A stretch of DNA of 8,260 nucleotides from Planctomycetota bacterium (lineage in GTDB: Bacteria > Planctomycetota > UBA1135), in assembly GCA_022447335.1 (NCBI GenBank), contig JAKVCF010000107.1:1-8260 (forward strand). The letters run 5' to 3'. The notes beneath the pieces were generated by a model. That model was not told where the DNA came from, searched no databases, and was given only the letters and a program-made list of their open reading frames with translations. A program made the translations under genes and the position numbers. Below are positions 1-6,060 of this stretch, one piece after another. Each line of letters opens with the position of its first letter. Position 1 is the first letter of the stretch.

Positions 1-118
1 GAAGGGCAAGTTGCGCGCGGAATGGCAGGCGAGCGAGGTTAAGGATCGTGACCTTGAAGCGGCCTATCTTGACATCGTGACTGATGGGGCTCGCGTTGTA
101 GGAACTTCTGCGTCGTAG
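1..118 (+). CDS. C-terminal end of a probable ABC transporter ATP-binding protein (partial)
   Basis: An open frame enters from the left edge (first full codon at base 2) and stops at TAG 116-118, giving 38 residues. The tail contains the segment DLEAAYLDIVT. This resembles the closing helix of ABC-2 exporter ATPases, which often end in a stretch like LEDxFLxLT. No Walker or signature motif lies inside the window, so the call rests on this short match and on position: the frame ends 13 bases before a pair of ABC-2 permease genes on the same strand, the usual ATPase-permease-permease order. It would energise export through the two permeases. The family is an inference; that a coding region ends here is fairly secure. 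Confidence 0.6.
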   Translation, partial: KGKLRAEWQASEVKDRDLEAAYLDIVTDGARVVGTSAS

Positions 119-131
119 TGGTCCAAAGCTT

Positions 132-1541
132 ATGATTTGGACTCTCTTTTCGAATGAATGGCGCGCTACTTTGCGCGACGGTCGTGGAATTCTGGTATTG
201 GCGGTTGGGACAGTGCTCGCGATCGCGTCCACTTGGACCACATCTTCCACTTTAGAGCGCGAGCGCATTGCTCAAGAGGAGGCGACCTTTGCGGCGCGGG
301 AAGCTTGGGATGCCCGTGCCCTCGACAACCCGCATGCGCGCGCACACTACGGAGACTATGTCTTCCGGCCACCGGGCCCGCTTGCCGAGCTGGACCCGGG
401 CGTGCAGTCCGAAACGGGCCGCGTGGTTTACACCGAAGCTCACCGACAGAACTCGGCAGTTCACAAACCACAGCAAGAATCTGCGAGTTTGTTGCGATAC
501 GACCGCCTCGAGCCAGCAACCGTACTTCAGTTGTTGGCACCCCTAGTCATGGTGTTGGCAGGATTCGGCGTTGTTTCTTCTGAACGCGAAAGCGGGCGAC
601 TTCGCTTGCTTTGGATTCAGGGAGTTCGCCCCTTGCCTCTGTTGTTGGCGAAGTCGTTGGCGCTTTGGTCGCTTGGCGCTTTGGTCTGCCTCATCGTAGT
701 AGCAGTCCACCTTGCCTTTTCAGGGCCAGTGGAAGCGGGGCGTACTGCTGTCTTCATAGGTCTGCATTTGTTAGTGATTTGGGTGGTCGCTGTCTTGGTG
801 ACTTGTGTGTCGGCACAATCCCGTCGCCCGGGTACAGCCGCGGCGCTCTTGTTGAGCCTTTGGGTCATAGGTGCAATCGTTTTTCCACGCGTGGCCGCGA
901 TGAGTGCGCATGCTATCGATCCGCTTCCGGGGCGAGACGCTTTTCAGGCGGCAATGCAGGAAGACCGTGAGCAAGGTATGGATGGGCACAATCCGAGGGA
1001 CACTCGTCGCCAGGCCTTCGAGAGGCAGGTGCTGGAGGAGTACGGAGTAGAGACTCCTGCAGAGCTGCCGATCAACTTGGGGGGTCTCGTCATGCAGGCG
1101 GATGAGGAGTACGGTTCACAAGTGTGGGATAAGCACTTCGGGGAGCTCACGGAGCACCTTGTCCGGCAATCAACTTTCGCTGGGTACTTCTCCTTGCTGA
1201 ACCCCTTGCAAGCTATTGACCGTGCGTCGATGGCCGTGGCAGGAACGGACTTACATAGTCATCTTGAGTTTCTGCGGCAAGTTGAGGACTACCGACGCGT
1301 GCTGGTGAAGCGGCTAAATGATGAGCATGCCTTTGGCGGATCGCGCACGGGTCAGCCGGCTCGGGTAGCGAGCCGTGAGTTCTATGAGTCCTTTCAGGCG
1401 TTTGATTTTGAGCCGCTCTCGTTGAGATCCTTGTTGGGCAAATCCAAGATTGCACTCTTCGCTTTGCTGATCTGGGGGCTTGGCAGCGTGGGGTATCTGT
1501 TTTTTGCTGCTAGGCGTATGAACCGGGGAGGTTTGCTGTGA
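132..1541 (+). CDS. ABC-2 type exporter permease, DUF3526 family (first of a pair)
   Basis: A 469-residue membrane protein. Hydrophobic segments lie near residues 20-38, 129-149, 168-196, 205-228, 234-256 and 439-459, consistent with six membrane spans. Two large soluble parts lie between spans 1-2 (about 40-128) and spans 5-6 (about 257-438), probably outside the cytoplasm. The first soluble part carries family-type motifs: NPHARAHYGDYVFRPPGPL, then LDPG, then EAHRQN (residues 66-107). After span 2 comes VSSERESGRLRLL, the typical cytoplasmic coupling region of ABC-2 permeases. The start is ATG 132, 13 bases after the preceding stop, with no convincing Shine-Dalgarno sequence, so translation may be coupled to the upstream gene. 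The gene overlaps the next permease by 4 bases. The two are probably the two halves of one transmembrane channel. The substrate cannot be read from the sequence. Related proteins occur in NosY-like and other export systems of unclear cargo. Confidence 0.85.
   Translation: MIWTLFSNEWRATLRDGRGILVLAVGTVLAIASTWTTSSTLERERIAQEEATFAAREAWDARALDNPHARAHYGDYVFRPPGPLAELDPGVQSETGRVVYTEAHRQNSAVHKPQQESASLLRYDRLEPATVLQLLAPLVMVLAGFGVVSSERESGRLRLLWIQGVRPLPLLLAKSLALWSLGALVCLIVVAVHLAFSGPVEAGRTAVFIGLHLLVIWVVAVLVTCVSAQSRRPGTAAALLLSLWVIGAIVFPRVAAMSAHAIDPLPGRDAFQAAMQEDREQGMDGHNPRDTRRQAFERQVLEEYGVETPAELPINLGGLVMQADEEYGSQVWDKHFGELTEHLVRQSTFAGYFSLLNPLQAIDRASMAVAGTDLHSHLEFLRQVEDYRRVLVKRLNDEHAFGGSRTGQPARVASREFYESFQAFDFEPLSLRSLLGKSKIALFALLIWGLGSVGYLFFAARRMNRGGLL
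1525..1531 (+). promoter_or_regulatory. Shine-Dalgarno site for the second permease
   Basis: GGGGAGG lies inside the last codons of the first permease, 6 bases before the GTG start at 1538. It is the only strong ribosome binding site seen ahead of any gene in the window. It fixes the GTG start and makes translational coupling of the two permeases likely. Confidence 0.8.
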
Positions 1542-2941
1542 TTTTGACCGCCTTGCTCCTGGAGCTGCGCAGTCTGACACGCTCTCCATTTCGTTTGATT
1601 GTGCTCTTGCTCGTGATCGGTGCGGGTTTGTTCGTGATTTACGAAGGTCAGCGTGATGTGCAGCGCTGGGAGGAGGCCATTGCAAATGGCCAGGCGGAGC
1701 AGGATCAGGCGCTTCAGGATGTACGAGGCTACTTCGCGTCGGGTGACTTGGGCCCTTCCGACCGCCCATGGATTCAGATGACTTCGCCTCGCTGGCAAGA
1801 CTGGTACGCGGCGACGCGCATCTCGCGAGCACCAGCCCCGCTTGCCGGCATAGCTTTTGCCTCGGCGGAATCAGGTGCTGTGTCGGTGCGTGTGAACCGT
1901 TTCGCCGACCCGTTGTTGGCTGCGGGTATGAATATCGAGAATCCGGTGCTGGCGGCAGCCGGGGGACTTGACCTGGTTGCGGTGCTCTCGCTTCTTCTGC
2001 CACTCTTGATCCTTGCTCTGGGAGTCGAGGTGGGGGGGTTTGAGCGTTACTCTGGCCTCCTGCCGCTCGTACGCGTGCAGTCAGGTCGAGACCACACTTG
2101 GTTGTGGGCGCGATGCCTAGCAGTTGGCTTCATCGCGGCGGCTGTGGGCTTGTTCCTTGTGCTCTCGGCTGCTTTTGGGGCTGGAGCAGACTTGGTGAGC
2201 GCGATTCCCTTGTTGGCGTTGGTTTTTATTTACATCGCTCTTTGGACTGCGTTGCTTGCCGTTGTGTCCGTTATTTCCCGACATCCCTCGCATGGGGCGG
2301 TGTCATTGGGGGCGGCGTGGATTGTGTTTTGCTTCTTGATACCAGCCATCGGAGTAGAGAGATCGGCCGCACTTTCCTCGAACGATTTCGCGCTCGATCT
2401 CACCGTGGATGCGCGTGATGCAGGGCACGATCACGCTGACGCCGACTTGCAAGAGCTCTATGCGATCGTGTTCAAGCGCTTTCCTGAGTTGCGCAACACG
2501 GCTCCCTACTCTCTGGAGCGAGGGAGGCGTGAGGTCAACGAAGCGCTTCGTATTGTGCATCTGGAAGAGCGCATGGAGGGACGTGCCAAGGTCGCAAAGA
2601 AGCACAGCGAGCTCGTCACCGCAGTCAGCATGGCCTCACCCACAGTGGCTTTCTCGCGTGCGCTCGAGGAGATCGCAGGCCGAAGTCCGGAAGCTGCGGA
2701 GGGCTTCCGCAAGGCCGTCGTTGATGCTGCGGCATCACGCGCCGAGCGCTACATCCGTACTACTTGGCTGAGCACTAAGCTCGGCCTCGAAGATTTTGAG
2801 GAGCTGCATGCATCGACCCCTCAGTTCGTTGAACCCCCGCAGCCTTCCTGGTTGAACGAGTTTGCCGACCTCGTTGGCTGGACCCTGATCTTTTTAGTTC
2901 TCGCCGTGTTGCTTGCGAAGTGGTCGCCGCGGCGTTCCTGA
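1538..2941 (+). CDS. ABC-2 type exporter permease, DUF3526 family (second of a pair)
   Basis: A 467-residue membrane protein with the same architecture as its upstream neighbour. Spans lie near residues 19-35, 145-163, 192-213, 220-245, 253-272 and 443-461, with long soluble loops at about 36-144 and 273-442. The region after span 2 (EVGGFERYSGLLPLVRVQSG) matches the coupling segment ERESGRLRLLWIQG of the first permease, and both place a Pro-containing hydrophobic helix just before the second loop, so they look like diverged duplicates. The first loop is less conserved than in the neighbour: the NPHxxxHYG and EAHRQN motifs are absent or unrecognisable. The GTG start overlaps the previous stop (GTGA) and has a strong Shine-Dalgarno sequence 6 bases upstream. 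It probably forms a heterodimeric channel with the first permease, driven by the ATPase ending at 118. Cargo is unknown. No terminator is visible before the opposing tRNA gene. Confidence 0.82.
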   Translation: MILTALLLELRSLTRSPFRLIVLLLVIGAGLFVIYEGQRDVQRWEEAIANGQAEQDQALQDVRGYFASGDLGPSDRPWIQMTSPRWQDWYAATRISRAPAPLAGIAFASAESGAVSVRVNRFADPLLAAGMNIENPVLAAAGGLDLVAVLSLLLPLLILALGVEVGGFERYSGLLPLVRVQSGRDHTWLWARCLAVGFIAAAVGLFLVLSAAFGAGADLVSAIPLLALVFIYIALWTALLAVVSVISRHPSHGAVSLGAAWIVFCFLIPAIGVERSAALSSNDFALDLTVDARDAGHDHADADLQELYAIVFKRFPELRNTAPYSLERGRREVNEALRIVHLEERMEGRAKVAKKHSELVTAVSMASPTVAFSRALEEIAGRSPEAAEGFRKAVVDAAASRAERYIRTTWLSTKLGLEDFEELHASTPQFVEPPQPSWLNEFADLVGWTLIFLVLAVLLAKWSPRRS

Positions 2942-2946
2942 GAAGT

Positions 2947-3023
<77 letters not shown>

Positions 3024-3118
3024 ACCGGCCGAATAGGATAACGTCGTGGGGGCAAGCGTGGAGCGGTTGTGTCAGTACACCTACACGGATTGTCTCTGAA
3101 CCCCCGATGGATGTGGCT

Positions 3119-3152
3119 CTAGGTGCGGGCAAGCTAGGTGCAGCAAGGCTAG
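3119..3152 (+). repeat. Short imperfect tandem repeat upstream of the Enzyme I-like gene
   Basis: CTAGGTGC occurs at 3119-3126 and again at 3134-3141. Each copy is followed by a purine-rich GGGCAAG or AGCAAG, giving units of 15 and 14 bases, and then a shorter third CTAG at 3149-3152. It ends about 25 bases before the first possible start codon, so it lies in the expected promoter/operator region of that gene. A weak -10-like TAGAGT (3150-3155) overlaps the end of the array. A regulator binding site is possible but unproven. Confidence 0.55.
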
Positions 3153-3161
3153 AGTAGGGCT

Positions 3162-3190
3162 GAGCGCGCCATTCCCCATGCCGTGCGCTC
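3162..3190 (+). promoter_or_regulatory. GC-rich hairpin spanning the first ATG of the Enzyme I-like gene
   Basis: GAGCGC at 3162-3167 is the reverse complement of GCGCTC at 3185-3190. With a G-U pair (3168/3184) and a C-G pair (3169/3183) the stem reaches 8 pairs around a 13-base loop at 3170-3182. ATG 3178 sits in that loop, and the alternative ATG 3199 lies 8 bases after the stem. Neither ATG has a Shine-Dalgarno sequence. The structure may influence which start is used or how well it is used, but this is inferred from pairing alone. Confidence 0.35.
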
Positions 3191-4947
3191 CCCACGTGAT
3201 GACTTCGGAAACGACCACGACCCCTGCGACCCAGCCGACGTTGCTGGGGCAGACTGTCAGTCCGGGTGTTGCCTATGGCCCGGTCTTCGTGCGCGATGAA
3301 GATTTCGCCGATTCGCCCGAGCGCAACTTGCGTGGCGATGAGATCGATGCCGAACTGGCTCGTCTCGATTCGGCGGCGCGTGCTGCGCGCGTCGGCTTGG
3401 TGCACCAGCGCGACAACCTTGCCGAGCGTTTCCACGAAGATCAGCGCCGCATCTTCGACGCACACTTGAAGATTCTCGAAGACCCAGCGGTCGAAGCGGA
3501 TATCCGCAATCGCATCCGTGAGGGCATCCCACTAGAAGCTTCGGTGCGCGAAGTGTTGCAGGTGTATGAGCGCCTCTGTCAGGTGGTCGAGACTGAGAGC
3601 ATGCGTAACAAGCTGTCCGATCTGCGCGATGTGGCGTGGCGCTTGCTGCAGCATTGCGATCGCGGCAAGTCTACCAATGAACCTGAAGCCCCTGATCGCC
3701 AGGGAAGTGTGCTCGTTGTACACGAACTATCCGTTAGTGACCTCACCGAGGCGCTGGAGCAGGGCGTTGCTGCGATCTTGGCTGAAGCTGGCACCATGGG
3801 TTCGCACGGAACAATCCTGACGCGGGCTGCGGGTATTCCTGCTTTGATCGGTGTTGCAGGTATTCGAGAAGCGGTCGCCGAAGCCGAGAAGGTGCTTGTT
3901 GACGGTGAGTCGGGGCAGGTGTGGGTCGACCCTAAGTCCGAACTGGTTTCGAGTTCACTTGGCAAGGTTGCTGAGGAGCAGGCGGCTGAGGAGATTGGTC
4001 CGGCGCTGCTTGCCGATGGCACCGAAGTCACGCTCTGTTCGGCCGTTGCCAGCCCAGCTGAGGCCCGTCGTGCCGCTCACTCGGGCGTGAGGGCGATCGG
4101 TCTCTACCGCACCGAACTACCGTTGATTCAGCGCCAAGGGCGCCCACGGGAAGAGTCGTTGGTGCAGTTTCACTCAAAGGTGCTGCGCAGTGCTGACGAG
4201 GTCTTGGTGCGCCTACCCGACCTTGATGCGAGCACTGGTCTGACTCGCTTTTTCGCACCTGGTTCGGGCGACGCCAAGCTCGGACCGCGTGGCGTGCGGG
4301 TGCTGTTGGCTTATCCTGAGATGCTTGCTTTGCAACTGCGCGCCTTGATGCGTGGCAGCGAAGGGCGCGAACTGCGAATCGCGGTGCCGGCCGTGGTCGA
4401 TCCGCTTGATCTGATTCACGTGCGTGAGGCTCTAGACAATGCGCGCGAAGAGCTTCGTCTCGAAGGCGTAGATGTTTCTCACAACCCACAGCTGGGCGTA
4501 GTCTTTGAGACCCCGGCGAGTGCACTGCTCGGTCGTGAACTCATGGCCGAGTCGGACTTCGCGCTGCTCGGGCTGGACGCTTTCTGTGAGCATCTTTCTG
4601 GTTCTGATGCTGATAGTCGCGACCCGATCGTTCGCACGCTTGCGACTCGGCCGCATCCAGCGGTCCTGCGCGCGATTCGCAAGTTACTGCAGCTGGCCGA
4701 AGGGCGCGATCTCCAACTGACTGTCTACGGCGAACGCCTCGCCGAAGGGGAGTGGATCCCACTCTTGACCGGGCTGGGTGCACGTCGCTTTGCATTGCGC
4801 CCAGGCATTCTGCGCGAGGTGCACGGTCGCCTCGGGGGCATCGACCTTGATCTGTGCGAGGGCACGGCTGAGCGCGCCTCGCGCGCCAAATCGGCTGAAG
4901 AGATTGCCGCTCTGCTGCCGGGCAGTTGGAATCAGGGCTCTGTTTAG
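3178..4947 (+). CDS. Divergent phosphoenolpyruvate-protein phosphotransferase (PTS Enzyme I-like) with a degenerate PEP site
   Basis: A 589-residue cytoplasmic protein, close to Enzyme I in length (575 in E. coli). In order it has the N-terminal motif SPGVAYGP, an HPr-binding-type helical region including FDAHLKILEDP and DLRDVAWRLL, a phosphohistidine domain with GSHGTILTRAAGIPALIG (His210, equivalent to E. coli His189), and a C-terminal PEP-utilising TIM barrel (about 275-560). Enzyme I normally moves phosphate from PEP to its own His and on to HPr. Retained barrel residues are Arg311 (LYRTE), Arg345, Arg371 and Glu444 (FETPAS). Lost ones are the GGDK motif (now DAST), the Asn-Asp pair (now Asp467-Ala468 in GLDA) and the catalytic Cys502 (now Tyr517 in VYGERLAEG). 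PEP-dependent activity is therefore doubtful. No HPr or EII gene is adjacent. ATG 3199, giving MTSETTTT, is an equally good start; neither ATG has a Shine-Dalgarno sequence. The stop overlaps thrB by 4 bases, tail to tail. The family is secure; the activity is uncertain. Confidence 0.85.
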   Translation: MPCAPHVMTSETTTTPATQPTLLGQTVSPGVAYGPVFVRDEDFADSPERNLRGDEIDAELARLDSAARAARVGLVHQRDNLAERFHEDQRRIFDAHLKILEDPAVEADIRNRIREGIPLEASVREVLQVYERLCQVVETESMRNKLSDLRDVAWRLLQHCDRGKSTNEPEAPDRQGSVLVVHELSVSDLTEALEQGVAAILAEAGTMGSHGTILTRAAGIPALIGVAGIREAVAEAEKVLVDGESGQVWVDPKSELVSSSLGKVAEEQAAEEIGPALLADGTEVTLCSAVASPAEARRAAHSGVRAIGLYRTELPLIQRQGRPREESLVQFHSKVLRSADEVLVRLPDLDASTGLTRFFAPGSGDAKLGPRGVRVLLAYPEMLALQLRALMRGSEGRELRIAVPAVVDPLDLIHVREALDNAREELRLEGVDVSHNPQLGVVFETPASALLGRELMAESDFALLGLDAFCEHLSGSDADSRDPIVRTLATRPHPAVLRAIRKLLQLAEGRDLQLTVYGERLAEGEWIPLLTGLGARRFALRPGILREVHGRLGGIDLDLCEGTAERASRAKSAEEIAALLPGSWNQGSV

Positions 4948-5897
4948 ACGAAGGCTGCTGCCTTGGTCGTCACGCGTGCGTTTAGCACCATGCCTGACTC
5001 TCCCCAAAGTCGCTTTACGCGACGCTGCAACTTGGTTTCGAGTGTGCGCAGTTCGCCCGTGCGTGTCAGGATCAACAGTGCCGAGCCCGCGCCTGACAAG
5101 GTGGCGGCAATCGCACCGACCTGCTCTGCGAACTCCAGCACCGATTTCGCTCCGGTCAGCAGCTTGAGTCGCGGGGCAACGTGTATCTCGTCCTGAATCC
5201 CAATACGGATTAGCTCTGGGTTCAGCGTGCGAAGCCCTTCAACAAGGAGGGGGGTGCGGCGGGCTTGGTCTACTGCGCGCTGTAGCGAGACTGAGGTGGG
5301 CAGGACTTCGCGCGCCCGGCTGGTTGCCAAGGGGTAGGGGGGGATGACAACTAGAAAGCGCAGTTCTTTGTGCAGCTGCACTGGGTGGTGGATCCAATCA
5401 CCTTTGGCACGGGGCACCGACCAGTGGGCGCCGCCCAACATGCTGGCAGCTGCATTTTCCGGGTGTCCTTCGAGCGCGATGGCCTCCGAAAGCAAGTTTT
5501 CTGACTTGATTTTGGATCCCGTCAGCCGGTTGCCTAGCAATAGGCCGCCGACCAAGCCGGCGCCACTAGCCCCGAGGCCACGCCCTGGAGGAAACGCACT
5601 TTCGACAGTGATCTTGCCAGGGGGCAGTTTGCCGCCGGCAAGTGCCGCGGCGCGGCGCATGCCGCGTAGAACCGGATCACGGCCAGGAGTCAGCGTAGAT
5701 TCGGTCAGTGCGCCTTTCCGCTCGATTTCGAGCCGCTCACCCGGTTTCCACCGCAGATCCACGAAATGATCGACCGCAATGGAGAAACAGTCGAAGCCGG
5801 GCCCCACATTTGAGGTAGAGGCTGGCACTTGGAGGCGGAGCGCGCGCTGCTGCTTACGGGAGAAGGCCATGGACGCCGAGAATCTAGCACTAGCCAT
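4944..5897 (-). CDS. thrB: Homoserine kinase
   Basis: A 317-residue GHMP-family kinase. It phosphorylates homoserine with ATP to O-phosphohomoserine, the step before threonine synthase, in the cytoplasm. Family motifs are all present: VPASTSNVGPGFD (24-36), the glycine-rich phosphate-binding loop PPGRGLGASGAG (104-114), EGHPEN (143-148), substrate-side Arg residues in TSRAREVLP (192-200) and in DEIHVAPR (236-243), and the C-terminal GHMP motif ATLSGAGSALLIL (265-277). Length is normal for ThrB (about 300). ATG 5897 gives the longest form. An internal ATG at 5870 would give 308 residues starting MAFSRKQQ, nearer the usual distance to motif 1; neither has a Shine-Dalgarno sequence. The gene runs convergent with the Enzyme I-like gene (stops overlap at 4944-4947) and divergent from fusA. 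No other threonine gene is nearby, so it is not in a thr operon here. Identity is firm; the start is uncertain. Confidence 0.93.
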   Translation of the reverse strand: MASARFSASMAFSRKQQRALRLQVPASTSNVGPGFDCFSIAVDHFVDLRWKPGERLEIERKGALTESTLTPGRDPVLRGMRRAAALAGGKLPPGKITVESAFPPGRGLGASGAGLVGGLLLGNRLTGSKIKSENLLSEAIALEGHPENAAASMLGGAHWSVPRAKGDWIHHPVQLHKELRFLVVIPPYPLATSRAREVLPTSVSLQRAVDQARRTPLLVEGLRTLNPELIRIGIQDEIHVAPRLKLLTGAKSVLEFAEQVGAIAATLSGAGSALLILTRTGELRTLETKLQRRVKRLWGESGMVLNARVTTKAAAFV

Positions 5898-5919
5898 TCT
5901 AGGCTTGTAGCTCTAAAAT
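5891..5919 (+). promoter_or_regulatory. Candidate promoter for fusA in the divergent thrB-fusA region
   Basis: TAAAAT at 5914-5919 (5 of 6 with TATAAT) lies 17 bases after TAGCCA at 5891-5896 (4 of 6 with TTGACA). This would start a transcript near 5926 with a leader of about 135 bases. The -35 box overlaps the first thrB codon (5895-5897). The same A+T island read on the minus strand gives TATTTT at 5915-5920, which could serve thrB. These are matches by eye only. Confidence 0.3.
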
Positions 5920-5953
5920 ACTGGGCTACGCGGTCTCCGTCCGCTTCGGAATT

Positions 5954-6018
5954 GGCGTCAGACGGCATCGGAGCCTCTTCGTACGGCGCTATTGCGCCTT
6001 CGTCTTTCCTCAGACGCC
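5954..6018 (+). promoter_or_regulatory. Structured fusA leader with competing hairpins
   Basis: Two small hairpins sit in tandem: GGCGC-TATT-GCGCC at 5985-5998 and CGTCT-TTCCTC-AGACG at 6001-6016. Upstream, AGACG at 5960-5964 could pair with the same CGTCT (6001-6005), and GGCGTC at 5954-5959 could pair with GACGCC at 6013-6018. Alternative folds are therefore possible. This may be a regulatory leader for fusA, but such short pairings can arise by chance in G+C-rich DNA. Confidence 0.25.
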
Positions 6019-6060
6019 GCTCGAAAACTTCTCTACTGCGCCTTTTGCGCCCTCTCTGTC

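Noticed and set aside
1314..2003. Long minus-strand open frame (229 codons) across the permease junction
   Set aside because: It lies antisense to two well-supported membrane protein genes, has a Pro/Ser/Arg-rich low-information composition and no recognisable motif. It is a G+C-rich shadow frame.
3035..3040. TATCCT on the minus strand as a -10 box for tRNA-Pro
   Set aside because: The distance to the tRNA 5' end is right, but no acceptable -35 lies at 16-18 bases, so it is not listed as a promoter.
3069..3080. Small inverted repeat GTGT-CAGT-ACAC as an operator
   Set aside because: Four-base arms are expected by chance, and it is not placed clearly relative to either promoter.
4028..4525. 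Minus-strand open frame of 165 codons inside the Enzyme I-like gene
   Set aside because: The opposite strand carries conserved barrel motifs; this frame is Arg/Pro/Ala-rich with no domain resemblance.
3178..4947. Enzyme I-like gene as a pseudogene
   Set aside because: The frame is intact over 589 codons, with conserved motifs kept in every domain. The changes are selective at catalytic positions rather than random decay.
5992..6060. N-terminal extension of EF-G from TTG 5992
   Set aside because: The 23 extra residues are unlike any EF-G N-terminus I know, while ATG 6061 gives the normal start and length. The bases are better explained as leader RNA.
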